DNA of 46,773 bases. It comes from Oscillospiraceae bacterium. GTDB lineage: Bacteria > Bacillota > Clostridia > Oscillospirales > Oscillospiraceae. Within the stretch, counting starts at the first letter, position 1; every line of letters starts with the position of its first letter. A model generated the notes under the pieces. It did not search any database and had not been told where the DNA came from. It saw only the letters and a list, made by a program, of their open reading frames with translations. The stretch is from positions 1 to 46,773 of the forward strand of contig JAFTFT010000006.1 in the NCBI GenBank assembly GCA_017458335.1. The letters are read 5' to 3'. Made by a program: the position numbers and the translations under genes. Below are positions 34,828-45,300 of this stretch, in pieces.

Positions 34828-35322
34828 ATGGCCAGTTCAAATTCCAATCGTTACAAAATGAGCCAGGAACGCCTGGAAGAGCTCAAGAAAGAGCTCAACT
34901 ACATGGAGACCGTCCGCGAAAAAGAGGTCTCCGAGCAGATCAAGGAAGCCAGAAGCTTCGGCGACCTGTCCGAGAACAGCGAGTACGATGAGGCGAAGAC
35001 CGAGCAGGGCAAGCTCTACTCCCGCATTGCCGAGTACAAGGACCTGATCGAGCACGCCGAAATCGTGGACAACGTGGACCACAATCTCCCGAAGGATGCC
35101 GTGACCCTGGGCAGCATTGTCATGGTGAAGGATCTGGACGAAGACTTTGAGGATAAGTATGAGATCGTCGGCTCCCAGGAGGCCAACCCCCGCGAGGGGC
35201 GGATTTCCGACGATTCTCCGGTCGGCAAGGGCCTGATCGGCCACCGTGCCGGCGATACCGTGACGATTCCGGTTCCCGCGGGCGAGATCCGGATTGAAGT
35301 GATCTCGGTCGAGAATCCGTAA
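34828..35322 (+). CDS. greA: transcription elongation factor GreA
   Basis: A 164-residue GreA: an N-terminal coiled coil that enters the RNA polymerase secondary channel, with the acidic tip in FGDLSENSEYDEAK, and a C-terminal FKBP-like domain (GLIGHRAGDTVTIPVPAGEI). It rescues backtracked polymerase by stimulating transcript cleavage. GAGGAG precedes the start. The greA-lysS pairing is frequent in clostridia. Confidence 0.96.
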   Translation: MASSNSNRYKMSQERLEELKKELNYMETVREKEVSEQIKEARSFGDLSENSEYDEAKTEQGKLYSRIAEYKDLIEHAEIVDNVDHNLPKDAVTLGSIVMVKDLDEDFEDKYEIVGSQEANPREGRISDDSPVGKGLIGHRAGDTVTIPVPAGEIRIEVISVENP

Positions 35323-35331
35323 GGAGAGCCC

Positions 35332-36849
35332 ATGGAAGAAGTAAAAGAAAGCACCCTGCCCCGGGGCTCCGAGGCGCAGGCTTCCGAACCGCAGGTGTCC
35401 GAACTTCTGCAGATCCGCCGTGACAAGCTGGCCGAGCTTCAAGCGGCTGGCCGCGACCCCTTCCGCGAGACCCGCTTTGACCGGGACGCGACCTCCGCCG
35501 GCATCAAAAACGCCTTTGACGAGTATGAGAACCGGCAGGTCTCCGTCGCCGGGCGCATCATGTCCAAGCGCGGCATGGGCAAGGCCATCTTCTGCCACAT
35601 CCAGGACCGCGAGGGCCAGATTCAGCTCTACATCCGCAAGGACGCCGTCAGCGAGACCGAGTTTGTCGACTTCCGGAAGTACGACGTCGGCGACATTATC
35701 GGTGTGCGCGGCTATGTCTTCAAGACCCAGACCGGCGAGATCACCGTCCATGTCGAGCACGTCACCCTTCTGACCAAGTCCCTCCGCCCCCTGCCGGAGA
35801 AGTACCACGGCATGACCAACACGGACCTGCGCTATCGCCAGCGCTACACCGACCTGATCATGAACGCCGAGGTGCGCGAGACCTTCATCCGCCGCTCCCG
35901 CATCATCTCCAGCATCCGCCGGTATCTCGACGCTCAGGGCTTCCTCGAGGTGGAGACCCCCATGCTGGTTCAGAACGCCGGCGGCGCCGCGGCGCGTCCC
36001 TTCCTGACCCACTTCAACGCCCTGGACCAGGATCTCAAGCTGCGCATCTCCCTGGAGCTGTATCTGAAGCGCCTGATCGTCGGCGGCCTGGAGAAGGTCT
36101 ATGAGATCGGCCGCGTCTTCCGCAACGAGGGCATGGACACGAAGCACAACCCCGAATTCACCCTGATGGAGCTGTACCAGGCCTATACCGACTTCCACGG
36201 CATGATGGACCTGACCGAGAACCTCTACCGCCACGTGGCGCAGGAGGTCCTGGGCACCACCGTCGTCACCTACAACGGGACCGAGATCGACCTCGGCAAG
36301 CCCTTTGCGCGCATCACCATGACCGACGCGGTGAAACAGTACAGCGGCGTGGACTTTCATGAGATCCATACCCTGGAAGAGGCGCGGGCTGCCGCGAAAG
36401 CGAAGGGGATCGAATATGAAGAGCGCCACCAGAAGGGCGATATCCTGAACCTGTTCTTCGACGCCTTTGTGGAAGAGCATCTGATCCAGCCCACCTTCCT
36501 GACCGAGCACCCTGTGGAGATCTCTCCGCTGACCAAGCGGAAACCGGATGACCCCGAGCATGTCGAGCGCTTTGAGCTCTTCATCAACGGCTGGGAGATG
36601 GCCAACGCCTACTCCGAGCTGAACGACCCTATCGACCAGCGCGAGCGCTTCCGTCATCAGGAGGAGCAGCTGGCCAAAGGCGACGAAGAGGCCAACACCA
36701 CGGACGAGGACTTCCTCAACGCCCTGGAGATCGGCATGCCGCCCACGGGCGGAATCGGCTACGGCATCGACCGCCTGTGCATGCTTCTGACCGACAGCCC
36801 GGCCATCCGCGACGTCCTGCTCTTCCCGACAATGAAGCCACTTGACTAA
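35332..36849 (+). CDS. lysS: lysyl-tRNA synthetase, class II
   Basis: A 505-residue enzyme. The N-terminal OB-fold anticodon domain ([18 protein letters not shown]) is followed by class II motif 1 (around FLEVETPML), motif 2 ([15 protein letters not shown]) and motif 3 ([12 protein letters not shown]). AAGGAG lies 5 bases before the ATG, and it is 9 bases from greA. It is the last clearly core gene before the composite accessory region begins a few bases after its stop. Confidence 0.96.
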   Translation: MEEVKESTLPRGSEAQASEPQVSELLQIRRDKLAELQAAGRDPFRETRFDRDATSAGIKNAFDEYENRQVSVAGRIMSKRGMGKAIFCHIQDREGQIQLYIRKDAVSETEFVDFRKYDVGDIIGVRGYVFKTQTGEITVHVEHVTLLTKSLRPLPEKYHGMTNTDLRYRQRYTDLIMNAEVRETFIRRSRIISSIRRYLDAQGFLEVETPMLVQNAGGAAARPFLTHFNALDQDLKLRISLELYLKRLIVGGLEKVYEIGRVFRNEGMDTKHNPEFTLMELYQAYTDFHGMMDLTENLYRHVAQEVLGTTVVTYNGTEIDLGKPFARITMTDAVKQYSGVDFHEIHTLEEARAAAKAKGIEYEERHQKGDILNLFFDAFVEEHLIQPTFLTEHPVEISPLTKRKPDDPEHVERFELFINGWEMANAYSELNDPIDQRERFRHQEEQLAKGDEEANTTDEDFLNALEIGMPPTGGIGYGIDRLCMLLTDSPAIRDVLLFPTMKPLD

Positions 36850-36911
36850 AAAAGCCCGTAAAATCAAGGTTTTTACTCAGAAAAGCTTACGACTTACGAC
36901 ATTTTTACGAC
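36850..36911. repeat. possible integration-site region with three TTACGAC repeats
   Basis: Directly after lysS is a stretch aagcccgtaaaatcaaggttttt that resembles attachment-site cores I recall from clostridial integrative elements. TTACGAC follows three times (36887-36893, 36894-36900, 36905-36911), the third 11 bases from the second. Such spacing suits integrase arm sites. Site function is inferred; the repeats are plain in the sequence. Confidence 0.4.
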
Positions 36912-36955
36912 AGTCGGAAGAGGACATGCAAAGGGTTATAAGCATTTATAACGCA

Positions 36956-36989
36956 AGAGGCGTGGTAGACAATGAGCTATCACGCCTCT
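36956..36989. repeat. 13-bp inverted repeat in the gene-free gap
   Basis: AGAGGCGTGGTAG pairs with CTATCACGCCTCT with a single G-T pair around an 8-base loop, without a T-run on either strand. The gap 36850-37187 holds no gene that I can support. It is A+T-rich and also contains TTGTATGT/ACATACAA at 37098-37129 around CCTTAAGG. Confidence 0.6.
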
Positions 36990-37161
36990 AAACATGCCTA
37001 AAATGCGCTAGAATTGCTTCAAACAGGTCTGACGATATCTTGCCTGCCAGAACGATTTGAAATCAGCACAGAGGCGATTACAATGAATTCACGCTATTTG
37101 TATGTAGTGTTACCTTAAGGCACATACAAGGTATGGCATGTTTTTATTAAGAGAGAAAGTT

Positions 37162-37186
37162 AAAGCACCCAATTACGGGTGCTTTT
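37162..37186 (-). terminator. terminator after the DUF6262 gene
   Basis: AAAGCACCC pairs with GGGTGCTTT around AATTAC, two bases beyond the stop of the minus-strand gene, with a T-rich tail on that strand. It could also act on plus-strand transcripts. Confidence 0.7.
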
Positions 37187-37187
37187 C

Positions 37188-37733
37188 TCATTCAAGTGAA
37201 TTAAGAGGACTTTCTGCTCTGACTCGGAAGAAGCCGTTTTCGTCTACTTCTTTACCGCCTAACTTATACATGGTTCCGACATAGCGGAATTTGTGGTCTC
37301 TTATTCCCCTTAACCTCTCATTGATAAACTCAGTCAGAATAACTTCTTCTCTCTGATAAGTCGTAATCCGTTCTTTCAGTAAAGACACGTATTTAGCTTC
37401 CAGAACGGCTTTTTCTTTCTCAAGCTCGTTGATATCAAGAAGAAGTCTTTCGCTCTTGGTGAGCTTTGTAGCAGCTCTCGGCTTTACTTTGGATTTAGCC
37501 TTGATATACTCTAATATCTCATCGTGCTTATAGATGAAAGACGTAGAGCAGCCCACACCTAAAGCGACCCGCTTGACTGTGACAGGAGCACCAGCCTTAA
37601 CACAAGAGTCCACAAACGCTTTGCAGCGGCCTATGAGCTCTTCGCTGTTTCTCTTATTTGCTTTTGTTAAAACACGAACCGATGCAGGACGAGAGTCTTC
37701 TTTTTCGTCATCATCAATTCTTCCATCGACCAT
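37188..37733 (-). CDS. DUF6262/TnpC-like transposon accessory protein
   Basis: A 181-residue protein. The central APVTVKRVALGVGCSTSFIYKHDEILEYI pattern (an HTH with SxSFIYKN/H-type helix) and a long coiled coil (about 90-150, SERLLLDINELEKEKAVLEAKY) match DUF6262 proteins, the TnpC partners of Tn554-type tyrosine-recombinase transposons. TnpC guides orientation and efficiency of integration in Tn554. Here the partner recombinase upstream is truncated, so the gene is probably an orphan. The start lacks a good ribosome site; the frame is open 54 bases further upstream, suggesting it was once coupled to the recombinase gene. It is A+T-richer than the core genes. Confidence 0.65.
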   Translation of the reverse strand: MVDGRIDDDEKEDSRPASVRVLTKANKRNSEELIGRCKAFVDSCVKAGAPVTVKRVALGVGCSTSFIYKHDEILEYIKAKSKVKPRAATKLTKSERLLLDINELEKEKAVLEAKYVSLLKERITTYQREEVILTEFINERLRGIRDHKFRYVGTMYKLGGKEVDENGFFRVRAESPLNSLE

Positions 37734-37752
37734 GGCCTTGGCGATAACTTCC

Positions 37753-38000
37753 TCATAGGAGAGGTCTATCTCCTTCCAAGTCTAGATAGTATTGTCCGTC
37801 ATCAGATTTCTTCAGGGCTTCGGATTTTAAGTAGGCTAATTCACTAAACCTCATACCAAGCATTAAGAGTATATAAACCATCTTTCTGTATGGATTATTC
37901 ATCTTTGGAAGCACCGATACAATGCCATCAACTTCTTCTGTTGTTAGTGCACGATTTTTATTGTAGTACTTATAGCAGATATCGCTGCTTAGTATGGTGT
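37753..38000 (-). pseudogene. truncated tyrosine recombinase fragment
   Basis: On the minus strand, ALTTEEVDGIVSVLPKMNNPYRKMVYILLMLGMRFSELAYLKSEAL is a recognisable piece of a tyrosine recombinase core containing the first active-site box with its arginine (GMRFSEL). The HxxRH box and catalytic tyrosine are missing: the frame stops soon after YYLDLEG. Upstream, similarity ends at about 38000, where plus-strand ParB-like sequence begins. The gene is broken at both sides. Confidence 0.7.
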
Positions 38001-38976
38001 GCTGACCCCGGCGATTGCAAGACCGGATCCGGATGGAGGGTATGAAATCATTTCCGGACACCGGCGGATGCGGGCCTGTGAGCTTGCAGGAATCAAGACG
38101 CTGCCGGTGATCGTGCGGGATATGGACGACGATACCGCCATTATTTTCATGGTGGACGCCAATCTTCAGCGAGAGCATATCCTTCCCAGTGAGCGGGCAT
38201 TTGCGTACCGGATGAAGCTGGAGGCAATGAAGCACCAAGCTGGGAGACCGTCAAAAGAAAATTATTCCCAAGTTGGGAATAATTCCGGGAAAACATCAAG
38301 TCAGGAAAGGTCATATACACCGCAGCAGATGCAGGACGTTATCGTAAAGCTCCTGGATCAGTGGCAGAAGAAACGAAACAGAGATCAGTCAAGATATGCT
38401 GCCTATATGAAATACAGGCATTATCGGTCTGAAAGAAAAACCGTGAAGGAGCAGAAAAAGGCACAGAAGGCAAAGGAAAAGTCAGAGATTCACGGCAAGC
38501 AGAGCGTGAAGGATCTGGTCGGTCAGAACCAGGGCGTTTCCAACATGGAAATCGCCAAGACTGACCTGAAGGGCTTTGAGCGGGTGACCCGGAAGTACGG
38601 TGTGGACTATGCGATCCGGAAGGACCCTTCACAGGATCCGCCAAGGTATATCGTCTTCTTCAAGGCGAGGGATGCGGATGCGCTGACAGCCGCCTTTATC
38701 ACAAAAGAGCTTCTTTCAATTCTTGGTCATCAGAAGGACTATCACTGCCTGATAGACTACGGCTCAAAGGCAATCCGGCTCGAACCGGGGCTCCAGGATG
38801 CATATTACTGGGTTATTATCGCTGCCGAAAATATAGGCAACAGCGCGACGCGTGAGAGATGCCTTGCCACGGCCAGGCAGGAACTGACGGATGAAGAATA
38901 CGAAAAGCTGACACACATGCTGAACGCATCCAAAGTGGTGGATACGGCTATTTTGGCAGGTCAGTCGCAGGGATAA
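37999..38976 (+). pseudogene. chimeric frame: ParB fragment + PcfB/DUF3801 + BTAD fragment
   Basis: An uninterrupted 325-codon frame from a GTG, with three unrelated parts. Residues 1-102 are a ParB-like nuclease fragment lacking its beginning (GYEIISGHRRMRACELAGIK, NLQREHILPSERAFAYRMK), cut before the ParB helix-turn-helix. Residues about 103-233 match the mating-pore-associated PcfB/DUF3801 family of conjugative elements (VSNMEIAKTDLKGFERV, RKYGVDYAIRKDP, PPRYIVFFKARDADAL). Residues about 234-306 look like the end of a BTAD helical-repeat regulator (DYHCLIDYGSKAIRLEPG, LTDEEYEKLTHML). All joints are in frame. It is most simply a deletion scar, although a made protein cannot be excluded. No ribosome site precedes the GTG. 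Confidence 0.65.
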
Positions 38977-39050
38977 CATGATAGTGCAGGAGTGGTTACC
39001 GCACAATGCAGCAGCCGCTCTTGCTTTATCATGTATTGCCGGCATAAACA

Positions 39051-39112
39051 GAAACCACAATCGAGGCGGTTGTTTTTGCAGTAACCTGCATAAGCAGCCG
39101 TCTCTTTTTTGC
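39051..39112 (+). terminator. terminator, first copy of a repeated hairpin
   Basis: GAGGCGGTTGTTTTTGCAG pairs with CTGCATAAGCAGCCGTCTC, and a six-T run follows at 39105-39110. The sequence, including the leading AACCACAATCG, recurs almost identically at 46697-46757. Within the 38977-39209 gap there is also an ACATGATA/TATCATGT inverted repeat (38976-39034). Confidence 0.8.
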
Positions 39113-39141
39113 GTTTTTGGATCAGCTATATGCGATACGGA

Positions 39142-39179
39142 TTGACTAAATATAGACGATAATGTAAAATAATAGACGA
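39142..39179 (+). promoter_or_regulatory. promoter of the sensory cassette with a direct repeat
   Basis: TTGACT, a 17-base spacer and TAAAAT (39165-39170). ATAGACGA occurs at 39152-39159 and 39172-39179, exactly 20 bases apart, on both sides of the -10 box. This is the arrangement expected for an activator or repressor dimer. Confidence 0.7.
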
Positions 39180-39209
39180 AATGCTCTTTGATTAACCGGA
39201 GGAATATAC

Positions 39210-42029
39210 ATGGACGAACACAAGCCACAAACCTTAAAGCCGTTGGATCGCTATCTGTCTGTTATTGATGTCTGGGCGATGGCTTTTGGCTGCATGGTCG
39301 GCTGGGGCGTATTTGCGATGCCCGGAACGACGTTCCTCCCGGTCGCCGGTCCACTGGGCACGGTATGTTCCATGCTGATCGGTACGGTTATCATGCTGAT
39401 CATCGCCGGCAACCTGTCTTATATGATGGGCCGTTCATCGGTGACAGGCGGGATATATGCCTATACCAAAGAAGCCTTCGGAAGGGATCATGCCTTTTTG
39501 AGCTCCTGGTTTTTATGTCTTTCCTATCTGACTATCGTTTTTCTTAACGGCACAGCATTGTTCTTTATCGTCCGGACTCTGTTCTCCGATGCGGCGCAAA
39601 GCGGTGCTTATTACACCATCTCCGGACATAACATTTATCTTGGCGAGACTCTGGTGTCTGTTCTGGTACTTGCGGGTACAGGTATTCTTTTTGTTGCGGC
39701 AAAGCCTGCGCTCCAGCGGATCCATACGGTACTTTCTTTGATTCTTTTCGCCGGGATCATTGTGACGGCAGCGTTCTGTGTGCCGCATGTTTTTGCGGGC
39801 GGGGAACCGCAGCCCTTTGGAACATCCGGGGTCAACAGCGGCTATGCGGTGTTCAGCCTGGTGATCCTGGCTCCATGGGCCTTTGTGGGTTTTGAAGTAA
39901 CGGCATTCGATACGGCACATTTCAAGTTTCCGGTCCGAAATTCAAAAAAGGTTCTTTTCCTTGCCATCCTGGCTGCAGCGGCAGCGTATATTTCCATGAC
40001 ATTTGTCAGTATCGCTTCTGTTCCGGATGGATTTTTGTCATGGCAAGAGTACATTGGCAGTCTGGAAAATATGAAGGGCGTGGCATCTGTGCCGACCTTT
40101 TATGCAGCGAAATCCATCATGGGACCGGCAGGACTGGTCATCATGACACTGACGGCGGTTGCATCTATCCTTACAGGCATCATTGGAGGGTACCGGGCCA
40201 CGACCCGTGTCCTTTCAACGATGGCGGAGGATCGTATCCTTTCTGAGAGGTTCTCAAAAACGACCTACAGTATCGTGTTTATTATGGTGCTGTCCATCCT
40301 GCTTTCTTTGCTCGGCAGAAATACGCTGAACTGGTTTGTGGATCTTACATCCTTTGGCGCGATCGTCGGTTTCGGATATTCTTCGGCCGCAGCCTGGAAG
40401 CTGGCACGGGCTGAAGGAAACAAAAAAACGACTGTAACGGGGATGATCGGGACGATCCTGTCTGCAGTCTTTGTCATTGTTCAGCTTGTTCCACGCCTGA
40501 CGGCTAGGGAGGCGATGGGCAGCGAGGCTTTCCTGCTTCTTTCTCTCTGGTGCCTTCTTGGCTTTGTGTTCTACTGGAGGACTGTCGTCAGGAGTACGCT
40601 CACGGAATACAGCGGCATATCCACATCGGGCATTGTTCTGTTTGCCCTGCTGGTCTATTCCGCACTCATGTGGATGGCAAAGCTGCTTATCGCCGGAGAA
40701 AACGCAGACCAGATGAAGCAGGCTCTTTCCCGGGGCGGCCTCATCCTTATTGCAATCATATTCGTGGGCCTTGCTGTGATGCTGTATGTGCAGAATGTCG
40801 TCCGTACGAAACACGAAGCGGCCGAACGGGAAAAGATCCATGCGGTGGAAAGCAGCCTTGCCAAGAGCCGGTTCCTGTTTAATATGTCGCATGATATCCG
40901 CACCCCGATGAACGCGATCATCGGATATATCAATCTGGCACGAAAGGAATCGGATCCTGCGAAGATCCGCGGATATCTTGATAAGATCGACGGTTCCAGC
41001 CAGCACCTGCTCGCGCTGATCAATGACATTCTTGAAATGAGCCGTATCGAAAACGGTAAGATCGAATTGGAGTACGCGCCGCTGGATCTGGGTGTTGTGT
41101 TTGAGGAAATCAGGAGCCTGTTTTCAGAACAGATGAAACAGAAGCATCTGGACTTCCAGGTTCACACGGAGCAGGTGCAGAACCGCTATGTATGGTGCGA
41201 TAAAAACAGCCTGAACCGTGTGCTCCTTAACATCATAAGCAACGCATACAAATTTACGCCGGATGGAGGCACGATCACGGTTTCTCTTCTGGAAACAGGC
41301 AACGGAGAAAAAGGTTACGGCTCCTATGAGATCCGTGTGCAGGATAACGGTATCGGCATGTCCAAAGAGTTTGCTGAAAAGATGTTCATCGCTTTTGAAA
41401 GGGAGCGGACCTCCACGGAAAGCGGAATGGAGGGAACCGGCCTTGGCATGTCGATCACAAAGAGCCTTGTCGATCTGATGGGCGGTGTGATTGACGTCCT
41501 GACGGCACCCGGTTCCGGTACAACGATGATCATCCGTATCAAATTCAAACTGGCGGAAGAAAAAGATGTTCACAGTCCGGGAGGCAAAAGCAGTGATGAG
41601 GCTGATGTCGGAACGGAGGCAGGTCCTGAAATGGATTTTACCGGCCGGCGGCTTCTTCTTGCAGAGGATAATGCGATCAATATGGAGATCGCAGTTATGA
41701 TCCTGTCGCAGGCAGGCTTTACGGTGGAGACAGCAGAAAACGGGAAAGAAGCGCTGGATATGGTCGCATCCTCAAGCCCGGGCTATTATGACGCCATTTT
41801 AATGGATATACAGATGCCTGTCATGGATGGATATGAGGCTGCGAGGGCAATACGCGCTTTAGATAACCCGGAGCTGGCAGAGATCCCGATCATAGCGATG
41901 ACAGCAAACGCATTCAAAGAAGATGAACAGGCGGCAGAGCAGGCGGGCATGCAGGGACATATTGCAAAGCCGATCGACCTGCAGAAAATGATGGAGACGA
42001 TCCGCACAGTGATTCAAAGAAAAGGGTGA
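39210..42029 (+). CDS. amino-acid-permease-like hybrid histidine kinase
   Basis: A 939-residue membrane protein. Residues about 12-430 form an APC permease module: helix 1 has [15 protein letters not shown] and helix 6 has APWAFVGFE. Two more helices (about 475-495 and 510-530) flank a short outer loop. Then come a linker, HisKA ([14 protein letters not shown], His561), HATPase_c ([28 protein letters not shown]) and a receiver with phospho-acceptor Asp866 in [12 protein letters not shown]. No HPt or DNA-binding domain is present. Start has GGAGG 7 bases upstream. It probably senses an amino acid through a transporter-like fold, comparable in principle to CbrA (SLC5-type transporter with kinase) and yeast Ssy1. 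Whether it transports is open. It is first in a cassette with the XRE and SBP-kinase genes. Confidence 0.9.
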   Translation: MDEHKPQTLKPLDRYLSVIDVWAMAFGCMVGWGVFAMPGTTFLPVAGPLGTVCSMLIGTVIMLIIAGNLSYMMGRSSVTGGIYAYTKEAFGRDHAFLSSWFLCLSYLTIVFLNGTALFFIVRTLFSDAAQSGAYYTISGHNIYLGETLVSVLVLAGTGILFVAAKPALQRIHTVLSLILFAGIIVTAAFCVPHVFAGGEPQPFGTSGVNSGYAVFSLVILAPWAFVGFEVTAFDTAHFKFPVRNSKKVLFLAILAAAAAYISMTFVSIASVPDGFLSWQEYIGSLENMKGVASVPTFYAAKSIMGPAGLVIMTLTAVASILTGIIGGYRATTRVLSTMAEDRILSERFSKTTYSIVFIMVLSILLSLLGRNTLNWFVDLTSFGAIVGFGYSSAAAWKLARAEGNKKTTVTGMIGTILSAVFVIVQLVPRLTAREAMGSEAFLLLSLWCLLGFVFYWRTVVRSTLTEYSGISTSGIVLFALLVYSALMWMAKLLIAGENADQMKQALSRGGLILIAIIFVGLAVMLYVQNVVRTKHEAAEREKIHAVESSLAKSRFLFNMSHDIRTPMNAIIGYINLARKESDPAKIRGYLDKIDGSSQHLLALINDILEMSRIENGKIELEYAPLDLGVVFEEIRSLFSEQMKQKHLDFQVHTEQVQNRYVWCDKNSLNRVLLNIISNAYKFTPDGGTITVSLLETGNGEKGYGSYEIRVQDNGIGMSKEFAEKMFIAFERERTSTESGMEGTGLGMSITKSLVDLMGGVIDVLTAPGSGTTMIIRIKFKLAEEKDVHSPGGKSSDEADVGTEAGPEMDFTGRRLLLAEDNAINMEIAVMILSQAGFTVETAENGKEALDMVASSSPGYYDAILMDIQMPVMDGYEAARAIRALDNPELAEIPIIAMTANAFKEDEQAAEQAGMQGHIAKPIDLQKMMETIRTVIQRKG

Positions 42030-42032
42030 AAA

Positions 42033-42332
42033 ATGGACAACAGAATGATTTATCCTGAAGACAAACGGGAAGATGTAATAAATATCCTGACAGAGGAGCT
42101 TCCTATGCTGAGAGCCAAGCTTGGCATCTCACAGGAGAACCTGTGTGATATCGTCGGGATCAGCCGGCAGACATACAGCGGTATAGAAACGAAAAAGAAG
42201 AAGATGTCCTGGAGTGTTTTCCTGTCCCTGCTCATGCTTTTTACAAATAATGAGAAAACCGCTCCCATCATCCGGATCGCCGGTGCTTTTCCGGACGATC
42301 TGAAAGAATCGCTGAATATCAGCAACAGATAA
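42033..42332 (+). CDS. small XRE-family DNA-binding protein
   Basis: A 99-residue protein starting 3 bases after the permease-kinase stop, with AAAGGGTG upstream. The N-terminal half is an HTH_3 fold (LPMLRAKLGISQENLCDIVGISRQTYSGIE), and the C-terminal part (VFLSLLMLF onward) is a short helical tail. It has no receiver domain. Lying between two hybrid kinases that lack any DNA-binding output, it is the only candidate transcription factor in the cassette. It may autoregulate the operon or be the end point of the pathway; this is inference from context. Confidence 0.85.
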   Translation: MDNRMIYPEDKREDVINILTEELPMLRAKLGISQENLCDIVGISRQTYSGIETKKKKMSWSVFLSLLMLFTNNEKTAPIIRIAGAFPDDLKESLNISNR

Positions 42333-42348
42333 GAAGGGTGGAATCAGA

Positions 42349-45300
42349 ATGAAACAAAAGGCATTTACAATCCGATTTATGACAAGCCTGCTCATCGCTG
42401 TCTGTCTGATTTTATCCATGACGGCTCCGATTCCTGCCCATGCAGAGGGCACGAAGACAGTTCGGGTCGGCTATTATGAGAATGAGATCTTTCAGGAGGG
42501 CGCTCAGGAAGGTGCTGTAAAGTCAGGCTTTGGGTATGAGTATTACCGGAAGCTGGCAGAGTATACCGGCTGGAAATATGAGTATGTATACGGCTCCTTT
42601 TCTGATCTGTACCAGATGCTGCTGGACGGCGAGATCGACCTTCTGGCGGGGCTTGCCTTAAAGGAAGACAGGATCGGTCTGATCGGTTATCCGGATGCTG
42701 CTATGGGTCATGAGTCCTACAACCTGGTAAAGCATGAGAATGATACGGAAATCAATGCGGATCCGGCGACGCTTACAGGGAAAAGGATCGGCGTCATGGA
42801 AAGCGCCATCGTGGACACGCTGCGTGACTTTCTGGACTCGCACGGTGTGAAGGCGGAGGTCATAACATTCCCGGACTATGACAGTCTGTTTGATTCTTTT
42901 AATACAGGAGAAGTGGATGTTCTTGCGGGTGAGGGCGACAGCGGATTCAGTGCGGAGAATGCCGTGATCCTGTATTCCTTCGGGGCATCAGACTATTATC
43001 TTACGGTCAATATCAAAAGGCCGGATCTCCTTCAGCAGCTGAACAACGCACAGACGCTTTTGACGGTGGAGGAGCCGAATTATCTGAATTCCCTCAGTGT
43101 GAAATACTATTCCGGAAGTCTTGCGAGCCGTGCGCATTCCGCCGCAGAGACGGAATGGCTGGAGTCTCATAACGAGCTCAGAGTGGGCTATCTTGAGAAG
43201 TATCTGCCTTACAGCGACACAGACGAGAACGGACAGGCAACCGGCATTGTGACGGATGTCACGGAACAACTGCTGAAAAGTTTGAACATCGATTCTCTTT
43301 CTGTGAGCTATCATGGCTATCAGAATTACGATGATATGATCGCGGACCTTGTTTCAGGTGCGATCGATACCGGTTTCCCGGTGGGCGGCGGCCTGTATTA
43401 TTCGGAGGAGAGCGGGATCTATCAGAGCAATCCGGTCGTTTCCGCCGCGACGGAGATCGTTTTCAAAGGGGAATTCAGAAGGGATAGTATCTCACGTTTT
43501 GCCGTCAACGAGAACAACCGGATGCAGTATTACTATGTCCGTACACACTTTCCTGATGCAGAGATCACATACTATCCATCAGCGAATGACTGCCTCGATG
43601 CAGTTGTTTCAGGCAAAGAAGACGCGACTACATTAAACGGCCTCAGGGCCAACGACATGCTGAAAAACACCCGTTACGAGAGCCTTTCGCTTCTGCAGTT
43701 AAGCCAGAGCGATGACCGGTGCTACGGCGTGGCGATGGGCAGTGAAGGACTGTTGAAGCTCCTTAATCGGGGAATCAACGTGCTTGGCATTGATTATGGG
43801 CAGAACCAGGCTTACCGCTATGCCGACGGCCTGTATTCCTACAGCTTTTTCGATCTGGTACGGCAGCATCTCGGAATATTTATCCTGGGGATCCTTATGA
43901 TCGCCGCCGTCATTATTTCTCTGCTTATCCGCGACAACCAGCGCTCCCGCACGCAGATCAGGGAAAAAGAAAACGCCCGCATTGAATTGGAGGAAAACAA
44001 CAGAAGGCTTGAGGAGAGCAGGGAGGCCCTTCTGGAGAACAATGAGATCATTGCTTCTGCCGGATTTGGCGTCTGGCATATCATCCTGGAGGACGGCAAG
44101 GCTCCGCGCATGAGGGGAAATGCCAAGATGCTCGAGCTTCTGGGGATCACCGGACAGGATCTCACAGAGGAAGAAACATACGATTTCTGGTATTCCCGTA
44201 TTGATGAAGACGCCATCCCATCCGTGCAGAAGAGTGTTTCGGAAATGCTGGAGGGAAAACTGTCCGAAAACACATATCTGTGGAACCACCCGGAGAAAGG
44301 CATGATCTATGTCCGCTGTGGCGGGACATCAAAGACCCTGGATGAACATACGCACCATCTGAGCGGTTATCACAGTGACGTAACAGAGATTGTCAGGGCA
44401 GAGCAGGAAAAACAGAAGGCGCTTTCGGACGCGCTGATCGCAGCGGAGCATGCAAACCGGGCCAAGACGACTTTCCTGAACAACATGTCCCATGATATCC
44501 GCACGCCGATGAATGCCATTGTAGGGTTCACGGCACTGGCGGCTTCCCACATGGATCATCCGGAGCAGGTAAAGGATTATCTGGAGAAGATCACCGTATC
44601 CAGTCAGCATCTTTTATCCCTGATCAATGACGTGCTGGATATGAGCCGGATCGAAAGCGGAAAGGTGACGATCGAGGAAGCGGATGTCCATCTGCCGGAT
44701 GTCATCCATGACCTCAGAACCATTATCCAGGCTAATGTCACGGCAAAGCAGCAGGATCTGCTGATCGATACACAGGATGTGAAGCACGAGGATATCATTA
44801 CAGATAAGCTTCGCCTGAATCAGGTGCTGCTCAACATCCTGTCCAATGCCATTAAGTTTACGCCGGCCGGGGGAACCATCAGCTTCCGGCTGATCGAGGA
44901 GCCGTTGGTCCATGCGGATATCGCGAACTTTGTGTTCCGCATTAAGGATAACGGCATCGGGATGAGCAGGGAATTCCAGAAGACGATCTTCGATCCGTTT
45001 ACCAGAGAAAGGACCAGTACGGTCAGCGGCACGCAGGGCACCGGGCTTGGCATGGCGATCACCAAAAACATCGTGGATATGATGGGCGGCACGATCACTG
45101 TCCAGAGTGAAGAAGGAAATGGTTCGGAGTTTGTTGTGCGGATCCCGTGCAGGATCGGCGACAGCAAAGATATATCAGAAAAGATCCCGGAGCTTCAGGG
45201 ACTGCGTGCGCTGGTGGCGGATGATGATATGAATTCCTGCCTCTCTGTCAGTGCCATGCTGCGTGACATCGGCATGCGCCCCGACTGGACCAACTACGGA

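Noticed and set aside
36956-36989. Hairpin after lysS considered as the lysS terminator
   Set aside because: No T-run follows on either strand, and it lies about 100 bases past the stop within accessory DNA.
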